This document shows positions 21,673-31,570 of a stretch of DNA of 64,000 bases, piece after piece (position 1 is the stretch's first letter; each line of letters begins with the position of its first letter). A program made the translations under genes and the position numbers. The stretch is from Diphasiastrum complanatum (taxonomy: Eukaryota; Streptophyta; Lycopodiopsida; Lycopodiales; Lycopodiaceae). The notes beneath the pieces are model-generated. The model saw nothing but the letters and a program-made list of their open reading frames with translations. It did not search any database and was not told the DNA's origin. The DNA lies in the NCBI GenBank assembly GCA_029204225.1, contig CM055102.1:913863-977862 (forward strand), in the 5' to 3' direction.

Positions 21673-22832
21673 TGGTTGGCTTCTATTTACAGTAAGTATT
21701 CCATTTTTGGTGATATTTGGATGTTTGATCAAGTTCTAGCATGATTTTGCATTGCTTTGTTGATCAAATCTTACTAACCTTTGTTTTGTGAGTTGAACTT
21801 GTGGATCAAAAGCATATTTCAGGTCTATTGAAGATCAGAGGCTGAAAAGAAACTATTTTGGATCAGATCATAACACCTAATCATTTGTGATTGTGAGGCT
21901 TGTGCATATTCAATACTAACAATGTTCTTTTCAATCCTATTGTTGACAATCTCCATTCTTGGATGAACACTCTCCTTAAGTGGATGAAACTTCTCCTTAA
22001 GTGGATGACAAATGCTCTTTTGAGTGAGTTGTAATTCTCCTAAAGGCTGAGCAAAGCTCCCATTTGGATGAAAGATCCCCTTTTTTGGGTGAACATATTG
22101 TAAGCTCCATTGTGAAGAGCATATTGTAAAGATTGTCATCAATTTTGGCATAAATTTTGGTGTACTTTGTTGAGCATGTAAGTAACTCTCCTTATGTAAT
22201 TTGATTGGAGCATTTGCTGGAAGGTGTTAACCATTATGCAAGTGTGTTTTCAGGTTCTTAACAGGTTGAGGAACATTCTCATGTGAAGTGATCTTAGATC
22301 TACATCTAAACACCAAGATTTGACAAGATAGTGAAGCTAGTCTTGTGATTCACTAAGTGTGCTCATTCATTCACCTCTAAATCTTGTATTTATCACTTGC
22401 TGGAGTTTATAAACTTTTAGAAGTGTGGTTTACATGTGGTTTTACAGGTTGAATCAATATCTTAGTGTGTTGATCATATGTTGATCAAGTTTGTTCATTA
22501 CTAGGTAATCTTGGCATCCTAGTTTTGGGTATTTTCAAAGAATGCAAGTAACTCTTCACACCATAACTTGATTTGGTCACTTGCTGGAAAGTTTGAGAGC
22601 TTAAGCAAGAGTGTGTTCAGGTTGGTTTGATTTTGTAATCCATTCTTAGTGTGTGCAAAGTGTTGCATGTGTTTCAATCTTCCTTTCTATGCTTGGAAAC
22701 CATCTAGGTTCAAGATAGAAGTGTTTTAGGGTCCTAAATCTTCATAGATCTCTTTATCTATCATTTGTTGAGAGAAAAGTGAGTGCTAAGTGCTTTAGGA
22801 CAGAACCTAAAAGTTGAAGAAACATTAGAATC
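21673..22832 (+). other. Cop1-A leader with three degenerate repeats
   Basis: About 1.16 kb without a usable ORF. Three diverged copies of a module end in GTGTGNTT...CAGGTT: about 22174-22257, 22380-22450 and 22542-22625. Each contains TTGCTGGA. A shorter direct repeat (TGGATGAA/CTCCTTAAG) lies at 21960-22010. Leaders of this kind usually hold packaging and dimerisation signals; that role here is inference. Confidence 0.65.
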
Positions 22833-25800
22833 ATGGCTTCCAATGGTGGGATCATGCTAGAGTCTAGTGAAAGGTTGAGTTCATCAAACTACTCTACTTG
22901 GAAAGTGAGGATGGAGTCCTTACTTGAGTTGAATGAACTCATGGACATAGTTGCAGAAATTGAAGAGAGACCTCTCACACTTCAAGAGCAACAAAGGTTT
23001 GATAAGAAGGCCAAAAGGGCTCTTCATATCATTAAAATGAATGTTACAAATGAACTTCTCAAGGAAGTTGGAAAGTGTCAAAGTGCAAGTGAGGCATGGA
23101 ATGCCTTAAAGAAGCTCTTTGAATCAAAGTCCACATCTAGGGTATTGACCCTAAGGAGACAAATATTTTCTAGTAGGCAAAGAGAGGGTGAAAGTGTTCA
23201 TGCATTTATCTTGAGAGTTAAGTCCCTAAGTGATGATTTAGCATGCATTGATGAGAACATAAAAGATGGTGAAATAGTCCAAGTTATGTTGAATGGTTTG
23301 CTAAATGAACATGCTAACCTTGTGCAAAGTTTTGCCATTCAAAGAGTCTTGCCAAGTGTGGTTGACTTGCAAGAAATCTTATTGGCTGAAGAACATAGGT
23401 TGCAATCAAAGCTTGATGGTGCATCCTTGCAAGGTGGAGGTGAAGAGGTTTTCTTCACAAAAGGCAAATTCAAGGGCAAAGGTAAAGGCAAAGGGAAATG
23501 GTCCAAAGGTGGTAACTTTGATCATGATGATCACTCTTCCTCTTCCTCTTCTACTAAGAACAATAAGTCAAAGTTCAAGTGCTTTTATTGTGGGATAAAA
23601 GGTCATTTTGCAAATGAATGTTATAAGAAGAAAAGAGAGCAAGGAGAGAGGCAAGGAAATCTTACAATAGATGAGGAAGAACATAACACATGTGAATCAC
23701 TTGTTATGACTTCAAGTTTGTTAGCCAACATAGATGATAATGATCCTTGGTGGATTGATAGTGGAGCCTCATCTCACATGACAAGACATAAGGAATACTT
23801 TACATCCTTATTGTCTTATGAGGGAGAAGGTAACATCATCTACACTGCAAATGATGGTCAATGTGACATCAAAGGCATAGGCACTATTCCTATTTCCCTT
23901 TCAACAAATAGGAAAGCAAATCTTGAAAATGTTTTGTACATTCCTTCAATCACTAAGAATTTGCTTAGTGTAAGTCAAATGATTGACAAAGGACTTGATG
24001 TGGAGTTCATTGGAGATGCATGTTTGATAAGTAAATGTGGATCCTTGATTGCTCAAGGTAGGAGGCATGGTAAACTTTTCAAGCTTGATGCATGTGTGAT
24101 CTCTAATCATGAAGGATGTATGGCTAGGGAGCAATTGACAAACCAAGAAGTTTGGCACAAGAGGTTGGGCCATCCCAACTTCAAATCTTTGGAGGTAATG
24201 GCAAAGAAAGAGCTTGTTCTTGGTCTCCCTAAAAGTCTTGTTGCAAACAATAGTGTTTGTGAACATTGTGCCTTGTCCAAATCTCATAGACTTGCTTATT
24301 CTAGATCTACTTCTAGATCTAAAGAAGCTTTTCAACTTGTGCATTCTGATATTCATTCTTCTAGTACAACTAGCAATGGTGGGGCAAAGATGTATGCAAC
24401 TTTCATTGATGACTTTAGTAGGTATACTTGGATCTATCTTCTTAAAAGTAAGGATGAAGTGTTTGCTGCATTTGTCAAGTTCAAGAATGAAATGGAAAAC
24501 CAATTCAATACAAAGATCAAATGCTTAAGATCTGATAATGGAGGGGAATACACCTCAAATAGGTTCAAAGACTTTTGTATAGCACATGGGATTAAGAGAG
24601 AGATGTCTAGTCCTAGGACTCCACAACAGAATGGAGTGGCCGAGAGGAAGAATAGAACCCTTTGTGAATGTGCCAAGGCAATGAGACTACATGCTAATCT
24701 TGCTAAGTCTTTTTGGGGGGAAGCTTTAGCATGTGCTAACTATCTATGTAATAGATGGACAAGTGCTTCCTTGGATGGTAAAACTCCTCATGAGGTTCTT
24801 TATGGTAGAAGGCCGAGTGTCAAGCATTGTAGGATCTTTGGATGTACATGTTTTGTCAATATCACACTTGATGATAGAACTAAAGAAGATCCTTCATCAA
24901 AGAAGGGTGTGTTTGTTGGCTATAGTGAAGTAAGCAAGGCTTACAAAGTGTACATTCCTTCTACAAAGAAAGTTGTCATAAGTAGGGATGTCATATTTCA
25001 TGAAGAGAATGTTTCCATTGTTGTTGATGTTGATGTTGATGTGCCTACTAATCATCATGATGTGCAAGATGTCTTGGATGAAGATGGAGATGCCACTCCA
25101 AAGCAAACTTCAAGGAAGACTCAAAGGCAAAGGGCTAAGCCATCAAGGCTAACCTATGATGAAAAAGGAAAGCAAGTGGTGGACAACTCTAACTTTGCTT
25201 TTCTTACCTCTTTTGATGAACCAACTTGTGTAGGTGAAGCAATTCAAAAGAAGGAATGGATCCAAGCCATGGATCATGAGCATCAAGCACTCATCAAAAG
25301 CAACACATGGAGGTTGGTAAAGCTTCCAAAGGACAAGAAGGCAATTGGTTGTAAGTGGATCTTCAAGATCAAGACAAATCAAGATGGATCAATCAACAAG
25401 TACAAGGCAAGGTTGGTGGCAAAGGGGTATGCTCAAGAATATGGTATTGACTATGATGAGACCTTTGCACCCGTGGCAAAGATGGTAACTATTCGAATCC
25501 TAATCTCTCTTGCAACTCTTTATGATTGGGATATGTGGCAAATGGATGTTACTAATGCCTTCTTGAATGGTGATCTTGAAGAAGATATTTACATGGAGCA
25601 ACCCGAGGGCTATGTTTCACATGATGAGCCTAATCATGTGTGCTATCTCCAAAAGAGTTTGTATGGGCTAAAGCAAGCACCAAGGAGTTGGTATGCTAAG
25701 CTCAATTCCTTCTTACTTTCTCAAAACTTTGTTATGAGTGAGTATGATCATTCTCTCTACTTTAGATTGAATGAAAATGATATCACTTTACTTTTGATCT

Positions 25801-26786
25801 ATGTTGATGACATTATCTTAAGTGGTGGTAACAATCTAGATATAGATGAAATCAAGATGGCACTCAAAAGAGAGTTTGAAATTCAAGATCTTGGTAAACT
25901 TCATTATATCTTAGGAATAGAGATTATTAGAACTTCTAAATCTACATTCATATGTCAAGAAAAGTATGTTAACTCTATTCTAAAAAGGTTTCATATGGAA
26001 GATTGTAAAGTTGTTTCTACTCCTATGGAATCAAATGTAAAGCTAACTACAAGAAGTAATGAAAGATCCTTCAAGGACATTACTCTCTATAGAAAGCTAA
26101 TAGGATCTCTTATATGGTTAACCATCACAAGACCTGATCTAAGCTTTGTGGTTGGTAAACTAAGTCAATTTATGCAAGATCCTAGTGAGGCTCATTGGAA
26201 GCTAGGAAAGAGAGTACTTAGATACATCTCGGGATCTAGAGATTTTGGCATCTTGTATGGAGGTACTACACCTAACCTTTGTGGATTTTCAGATTCAGAT
26301 TTTGCAGGTGATCAAATGGATAGGAAGTCAACAAGTGCCTTTGCAATCTATCTTGGAGATGGAGTGGTCTCATGGCTATCAAAGAAGCAACCAACTATCT
26401 CTCTATCTTCCACCGAAGCCGAGTACAAGGCATTAACAACATGCACCAAGGAGATTCTTTGGATCAAGAGGATGTTATTGGATCTTCACTTGCTGGAACC
26501 AGAGAAGACTCCAATCATACTTTGTGATAACCTTTCAGCCCAAAGCTTGGCAAGCAATCCTGTTTTTCATGCAAGGAGCAAGCACATTGAGATTGCTCAC
26601 CATTTTGTGAGAGATCAAGTCATTGCCAAAGAGGTGGAGCTTCAACATGTCTCTTCAAAGGAGTGTGTGGCTGATATCTTCACCAAACCATTGGGAAAGG
26701 ACCTATATTTAATGCATAGATCTAATCTTGGAATGTGCTCAAAAACTATGTTGAAACTAGCATCCAATGTTGAAGAGGGAGTGTGA
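22833..26786 (+). CDS. Copia gag-pol polyprotein, Cop1-A (1317 aa)
   Basis: One uninterrupted frame from an ATG at the end of the leader. Domains: capsid (1-240; YSTWKVRMESLLE near 20), a Lys/Gly stretch, zinc knuckle C-F-Y-C-G-I-K-G-H-F-A-N-E-C (250-263), protease W-W-I-D-S-G-A-S-S-H-M (catalytic Asp 309), and pre-integrase zinc motif (W-H-K-R-L-G-H near 440, C-E-H-C near 475). The integrase triad is Asp506, Asp568, Glu604 (DD35E spacing). RT has Asp905 in Q-M-D-V-T-N-A-F and Y-V-D-D at 990-993. RNase H has S-D-S-D-F-A-G-D (Asp1154, Asp1156), and the end is ADIFTKPLG. The TGA stop lies inside the first bases of the 3' LTR. Every catalytic residue I can check is present. The product would assemble virus-like particles, copy element RNA and integrate it. 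Gag and pol share one frame with no shift site. Confidence 0.97.
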   Translation: MASNGGIMLESSERLSSSNYSTWKVRMESLLELNELMDIVAEIEERPLTLQEQQRFDKKAKRALHIIKMNVTNELLKEVGKCQSASEAWNALKKLFESKSTSRVLTLRRQIFSSRQREGESVHAFILRVKSLSDDLACIDENIKDGEIVQVMLNGLLNEHANLVQSFAIQRVLPSVVDLQEILLAEEHRLQSKLDGASLQGGGEEVFFTKGKFKGKGKGKGKWSKGGNFDHDDHSSSSSSTKNNKSKFKCFYCGIKGHFANECYKKKREQGERQGNLTIDEEEHNTCESLVMTSSLLANIDDNDPWWIDSGASSHMTRHKEYFTSLLSYEGEGNIIYTANDGQCDIKGIGTIPISLSTNRKANLENVLYIPSITKNLLSVSQMIDKGLDVEFIGDACLISKCGSLIAQGRRHGKLFKLDACVISNHEGCMAREQLTNQEVWHKRLGHPNFKSLEVMAKKELVLGLPKSLVANNSVCEHCALSKSHRLAYSRSTSRSKEAFQLVHSDIHSSSTTSNGGAKMYATFIDDFSRYTWIYLLKSKDEVFAAFVKFKNEMENQFNTKIKCLRSDNGGEYTSNRFKDFCIAHGIKREMSSPRTPQQNGVAERKNRTLCECAKAMRLHANLAKSFWGEALACANYLCNRWTSASLDGKTPHEVLYGRRPSVKHCRIFGCTCFVNITLDDRTKEDPSSKKGVFVGYSEVSKAYKVYIPSTKKVVISRDVIFHEENVSIVVDVDVDVPTNHHDVQDVLDEDGDATPKQTSRKTQRQRAKPSRLTYDEKGKQVVDNSNFAFLTSFDEPTCVGEAIQKKEWIQAMDHEHQALIKSNTWRLVKLPKDKKAIGCKWIFKIKTNQDGSINKYKARLVAKGYAQEYGIDYDETFAPVAKMVTIRILISLATLYDWDMWQMDVTNAFLNGDLEEDIYMEQPEGYVSHDEPNHVCYLQKSLYGLKQAPRSWYAKLNSFLLSQNFVMSEYDHSLYFRLNENDITLLLIYVDDIILSGGNNLDIDEIKMALKREFEIQDLGKLHYILGIEIIRTSKSTFICQEKYVNSILKRFHMEDCKVVSTPMESNVKLTTRSNERSFKDITLYRKLIGSLIWLTITRPDLSFVVGKLSQFMQDPSEAHWKLGKRVLRYISGSRDFGILYGGTTPNLCGFSDSDFAGDQMDRKSTSAFAIYLGDGVVSWLSKKQPTISLSSTEAEYKALTTCTKEILWIKRMLLDLHLLEPEKTPIILCDNLSAQSLASNPVFHARSKHIEIAHHFVRDQVIAKEVELQHVSSKECVADIFTKPLGKDLYLMHRSNLGMCSKTMLKLASNVEEGV
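26772..26781 (+). other. Cop1-A polypurine tract
   Basis: GAAGAGGGAG abuts the 3' LTR. It doubles as the last codons of gag-pol. Confidence 0.9.
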
Positions 26787-27436
26787 AAATTGTCAACATT
26801 TCCTAGCTAGTTTGAGGCCTAAATTGGCTAAAATTGTAAATAGTTTTGGTTCTGGAGTTTCACACGTGTGAACCAGGCCACAATGTTTTTATTTACTGTA
26901 TTTTTTCAGTATGATGAAGTGTCAAACTTCATACCCTTCAAAATGAGACCATTTTGATGTATTTTGGTCATATAAGCCATTTTTAGCTATTTTTCCTATA
27001 TAGGGAATATCTAGGGTCAAGTACCTTCTAGAGAGAGGAGAGAGAGTCATCTTCCTCATCCATAAATAGTAGGGAAGTCGTGGAGAACAGGTTGGAGAAA
27101 CCTTTTGTATGCTTCATTGAGATCAATAGATCATTGTCATTGTTTCTTCCTCCATTGAGAGCATTGTTGTGTGTATTGTCTTCAAGCTATTGTGTATGAT
27201 CTTAGGTGCTTTCCAAAAGTGGTAGGCTGATGTATTATGGACTGTATAATGCTATTTTGGGCCGCACTTGATGTTTATGGAAGTTTCCATTTGTGATAAA
27301 TGCTTTTTGATCAAGTTCTTTGCATTCTAGGTAGCATAGAATGTGTTGCCAATTCCTAGCTTATGTAGTTTGGAGTGCAAGCATTCAAGCCAATGATCTT
27401 GGAGTTTAGATCCACTTAGGATCTGTATTTTTCACA
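26782..27436 (+). repeat. Cop1-A 3' LTR (655 bp)
   Basis: Same length as the 5' LTR and nearly identical to it. It carries CACACGTGTG at 26861-26870. It is followed by the second ATTAT at 27437-27441. Confidence 0.97.
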
Positions 27437-27441
27437 ATTAT

Positions 27442-27941
27442 GGCCAAATGTGGCTCTATATATACAATAAGTGAGAGCTTGTGGTACTGATCATCCCTCT
27501 GATCCCACATGTGTGAAGGTGCTTTGTCATATGATGATTCATCATGCAAAACTGACACTTGGACAAAACCTTTTATTTTGAGCACTTTTGGTCCATTTTT
27601 CTTCTATATGGAGATCTACTTGGAAATCTTGTAGAAGTCAAAATTCGCCTACTTCAGCTTATTCCACACGTGTGAACTGTCCTCTACACATGGGATATGA
27701 CACCTAACCAAAGGATGTGGCTCGTGCAATCAATAGATTGATGCCATGTGTCATATGTCTAGAAAACTAGTTTTTGGTCATTTTAGCCACTAGAAATTGA
27801 ATTAAATCATATGTACAACATATATGATTATGGTACATGAAAAGTACACTATTTCACACAAGGGAACATGCTCCACACATGTGTGTTTATCTATATACAA
27901 GATTTTTGGCCTCTACCAAGCTTATTTTTGCATTTTTCACA
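27442..27941 (-). repeat. Element H 3' LTR, inner part
   Basis: Continues the LTR broken at 21005 and matches 31902-32240 and 39410-39900. A TATA-like TATATATA lies at 27457-27464 (minus-strand sense). It carries CACACGTGTG at 27665-27674. It ends TTTTTCACA, followed by CTCCTAAAAAATCT, the complement of the purine tract (27942-27955). Confidence 0.9.
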
Positions 27942-28078
27942 CTCCTAAAAAATCTAGCTTGGTAAATCTAGCTTGATGGAAAACATGATGATCTTGAACT
28001 TGACTCCATGGGCTGAATTGGTCTTTGCTGGCTCAAAAGGTGTGAAGATCAGCTAATGAGCTTGATGTTGATCTGAAA

Positions 28079-29911
28079 TCACCATATGCATGATAGTGCT
28101 TCTTTGATGTTGACATCTTTGATGAACTTGAGAGCTTTGCACCATCCTAGCACCTCCAAAATTGATTCCTTCCAAATTTCATGTAGACGCTTGAACTTGA
28201 GGCTTGCTCCTTCTTCATGTTGATGCTCCTCCATTAGAAAATAAAGATTTCTTCTTGACTTATTAGGATCACAAAGATCTAACATCATGTTACCATGATC
28301 TAGAGAATTAGACTCATCCAAATTGGCAAGACTATGCATGCTATAATAACAAAGTGTTTGCATCATATCTTCATGCTCATTATGGAAATAAGTGTCTTTA
28401 GAAGATGATTCACTTACTCTCATAAAAAGTTTACAATTTGCCTCAATGCAAATTTTCAAACTATGAGTGAACAAATCACTTTTGCTCTTACACGACTCAA
28501 GAGCATACATTAGATGAAATAACCATTTGCTTTCTAATTGATTGAAAATCAATTTCAAACTTTCAAAAACATCATCTATGTTCTCAAGAGATACTTCATA
28601 CTCAACTAGTATGGCTTTACTCCAATTTTGAGATGCAATGATCTCACTAAAGCAAACTGATTCATCGAATGACATAAGAGAAGCAAGTATGAGATGTATA
28701 CCACATGAGATATGCTCCTCTTTCCCTTGAAATGTGAGCCACATGGACTCAACCATATTTCTTGAGTTTTTTTTTGGAATCATAACTTGAGAGGGTCTCT
28801 CCTCCTCAATCCTTGGCACCCTTGAACCTTGAGAAGGAATCTCCTCCTCAATCCTTGGCACACTCGAACCTTGAGATGATTCTTTAAGATCTTCTTCATG
28901 ATGCTCCTTCTTGATGGAAATCCGAGACCTCCATGTCTCATAATGATCACAACAAGTATGACCATTCAATATGCACTTCCTATGATTATCAAGATTACTT
29001 ATGCTAGAAACATAAGTCCAAAAATCGCCACAACTTGGCATGATTTTTCCAATATTGAAATCAAAAGGTATTTCCATCTCAATAAGGCTAACTACTTGCT
29101 TATGGATATAAGTTTCCACTTTGGATGCTTCACATATTCTCATAAGAAGTTTACAACTTGCCTTTAAGATTGAAAACTTACGGTTTTCATCTTTATGAAT
29201 GAACACATCATTCATGATCTTATTGAAACCAAAAGATCCTACATTATGAAGATATTTCCATTTCCTTGACTTCATAACTAATGTAAGCTTACAAGGAAAA
29301 CATATTTTGATATCTTTTAAGGCATCACACTCAACTAGTATTGCCTTAATCCAGCTTTGAGATACAAAAATCTCCTCAAAGCAAAATGGTTCTTCATAAG
29401 TTGACATGAGAGCATAAATGAAACTATTTTCATTTTGTGATTGCTCCTTATTCTTGATTGATTTCTCTTGGATAATAAAAATAAGTTTGAACTTGTCCAA
29501 AGTTCCAAGCAAAATACTTTCCAAGGACATAAAATAAATCCAAGTTACTTTCATGAAAGTGACATCTATCTTTGCATCTTGAACCAAACAATGCACTTCC
29601 AAATGAAAAATTTCAAAAGATTTGACATGTGTTGTGATGGACTCTTGAAGACAAATCTTGCAAGTCCTTGTGAGACTCCAAGCCTCATTCACCTTTCCAC
29701 AAAGGAAACACCTTTCCTTGGACTTGTCCTTCTTGTATTTGCATTTCGAACTTGAAGCTCCATCCTTCTCCTTGGCCCCCTTGCTCTGGTTCTTCTTGGA
29801 TAGATTGGTCGTCTTTTTGTAGCATCTTGAGAAAAAATATCCTTCCTTGCCACAAAGGTTGCACTTAGGGTCCTTTCTTTCCTTCAATAGGATGCCACCT
29901 ATTGATACCAT
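28079..29911 (-). CDS. 610-aa ORF of element H, unknown chimeric protein
   Basis: Fully open 610-codon frame. I do not recognise it as a known full-length family. Residues 17-30 form a knuckle with Copia spacing (C-N-L-C-G-K-E-G-Y-F-F-S-R-C) in which Tyr25 replaces the usual zinc-binding His. A second knuckle start (C-F-L-C-G-K) is at 68-73. A Lys/Ser-rich stretch lies between. Two copies of a module of about 100 residues follow (about 164-270 and 406-515), sharing S-Q-x-W-x-K-A-I-L-V-E and C-K-L-x-M-R. They are separated by a charged linker with a duplicated V-P-R-I-E-E-E block (351-373). Parts of the modules faintly resemble the integrase-RT linker of Copia (E-E-P...W...A). There is no protease, integrase or RT. 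Capsid is missing upstream of the knuckle. The start ATG straddles a CACA/TGGTATCA junction. Retention of such a long frame suggests selection or youth. It could be a gag-derived RNA-binding accessory protein, but the function is unknown. Confidence 0.7.
   Translation of the reverse strand: MVSIGGILLKERKDPKCNLCGKEGYFFSRCYKKTTNLSKKNQSKGAKEKDGASSSKCKYKKDKSKERCFLCGKVNEAWSLTRTCKICLQESITTHVKSFEIFHLEVHCLVQDAKIDVTFMKVTWIYFMSLESILLGTLDKFKLIFIIQEKSIKNKEQSQNENSFIYALMSTYEEPFCFEEIFVSQSWIKAILVECDALKDIKICFPCKLTLVMKSRKWKYLHNVGSFGFNKIMNDVFIHKDENRKFSILKASCKLLMRICEASKVETYIHKQVVSLIEMEIPFDFNIGKIMPSCGDFWTYVSSISNLDNHRKCILNGHTCCDHYETWRSRISIKKEHHEEDLKESSQGSSVPRIEEEIPSQGSRVPRIEEERPSQVMIPKKNSRNMVESMWLTFQGKEEHISCGIHLILASLMSFDESVCFSEIIASQNWSKAILVEYEVSLENIDDVFESLKLIFNQLESKWLFHLMYALESCKSKSDLFTHSLKICIEANCKLFMRVSESSSKDTYFHNEHEDMMQTLCYYSMHSLANLDESNSLDHGNMMLDLCDPNKSRRNLYFLMEEHQHEEGASLKFKRLHEIWKESILEVLGWCKALKFIKDVNIKEALSCIW
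29900..29911 (-). other. Second primer-site-like sequence at the start of the 610-aa ORF
   Basis: In minus sense ...TTCACA is followed by TGGTATCAATAG, matching the first eight bases of the initiator-tRNA-Met site after an LTR-like CACA end. It may mark an inner LTR end or be a chance or relic sequence; the outer site at 31559-31570 is better placed. Confidence 0.35.
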
Positions 29912-31558
29912 GTGAATAAAAACCTGTGATATGATTCTACAAATGTAGTTTGTGACTCAAGAGTCAAGATTTGAACATCTTTAACAATCTAGAAGGATCT
30001 ACAAAAGATCTAACTCACAAACCTAAGAATCAATCTTCACATTAATGACTAGTCACTCGGAAACTTTGCTTTGATCACTAAGACAAAAGCATACAATCTT
30101 TGATTCAAATCACAAAAGAAATCAGATCCACTCTCCTATTGGACTCATCAAATACCAATGACTCTTTCTTTTGAAAGTTGAAATGGATATGAAAAGATTT
30201 GACACCTAGATTTTCCTTTTCACTTGACTAGTTCTCTCAACACTTGAGATTCTTGAACAAAAGATGGGTTTTGTTTCAAACACCTAAAAATCAAACTTAA
30301 TCACTTCTTTTGGACTCACTCTTGACCCAAATAATCTCACACTTGAGATTTAGAATGAATTTGATTTGATTTGACAATAAACTATACCACCAATTTTTCA
30401 CAAAGCTTAAAAAATTAGACAACTAGAGATTTACAAAGATCTCAACCATGCATGAATACTCAAATATGGACTCCTCATTCTAGACATCCAATGGGATCAC
30501 AAATTGACCCTCACACTCTCACAAAGAAAGTTGAATAGAACTAATTTGAGTTTCATACATACTATGTCAATTTTTGCTCAACAAATTGAATTCAATCACT
30601 CCTATTGGATTCCACCAATTACTCTACTTTTTAAGACTTGGAATGAAATTCAAAATCAAAAGTTGTGATTTTTCTCAATAAGATATTGTGCTTCAAAGAG
30701 CTAATACCACTTAGAAAGATTTGATCACCTAGGAGAAGACAATTTCTTCACCTATAACAACACATAATGAGCTTCTAGATCTTACCCTCTACAAAGGAAG
30801 GAACTCTTAAAAAATTGGATCTCTCTCTACACATTTTCCATAGACACCTTAATGACTCTTTTCAAACCTTACAATCACTCAAACAAATTGAGTAGGGTTG
30901 AACAATGTGACTTGGATCTCAATCTCTTTTCTAGAACTCTCAATTTAAGCCAATCTATGTCAAATTCTACAAAAGATTTGCATAGATGCTCTATATGCAC
31001 TAGAAACTCTCAAAGGTTTCACTTGGAGGACAGATCCAAGGATGTTTTCTAGAAAATTGATGCTTCTAAACTTGACCCTATCACTCTTGAACAAATCTAG
31101 AGTGATGGTACAATGGGATTCATCCTCTCACCTTGCATATCACTCCTTAATCTATGATTTTTGGCAAAATCACTCTCAACTTCAACATGCACTCAAAAAA
31201 TCAGAGATAATCAATTAACGCACCTAATTCAAGCTTTAAATTTAAATTTTTTCTGATCTAATCCAAGAACTAATCAAGATTCTCCACAGAAAATGCTTGA
31301 TTTTGCACTAAAAATCACTCAAATTGGGTGTGTGAGTCAAATTGGACAAATTTTTGAAATTTCTCAACCAAAATCGGAGCTGTACGGCCTCACACGTGTG
31401 AAAAGGGTTCCTACAGCCGACAAAAAGATCTGGACCAAAACTTTTGAGGATAGCTATCAAATCCAACTAGCTACACAGAATTTGACTAGTTTCCAAAAAA
31501 CTGCTAATTTTGGCTTTGATTTGGATCCTATCAATTTCAACAAAACCTCTTGTACTAG
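29912..31558 (-). other. Leader region of element H
   Basis: About 1.65 kb with no convincing ORF. It contains CACACGTGTG at 31391-31400. Its last 40 bp before the primer site match 39049-39085, next to another LTR of the same family, so at least this end is true element leader. The inner part may include an extra LTR (see 29900-29911). Confidence 0.5.
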
Positions 31559-31570
31559 GCTTTGATACCA
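31559..31570 (-). other. Element H primer-binding site
   Basis: GCTTTGATACCA on the plus strand is TGGTATCAAAGC in element sense, abutting the 5' LTR at 31571. Confidence 0.9.

Larger units (their letters stand above)
21006..27436 (+). mobile_element. Cop1-A: intact Copia retrotransposon, 6431 bp
   Basis: It has 655-bp LTRs at both ends (one difference seen), a perfect 5-bp target duplication, primer site, 1.16-kb leader, an uninterrupted 1317-codon gag-pol and a purine tract. Its twin Cop1-B at 51022-57452 has exactly the same length. All features needed for autonomous movement are present, and the insertion is recent by LTR identity. Confidence 0.97.

Noticed and set aside
23946-24503. 185-codon open frame antisense to Cop1 gag-pol (also 53962-54519)
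   Set aside because: It lies wholly opposite an intact gag-pol, has no motif and persists only because the sense frame is intact.
28898-29167. Plus-strand frame within the element H ORF
   Set aside because: It is antisense to the 610-aa frame, has no motif and no start context.
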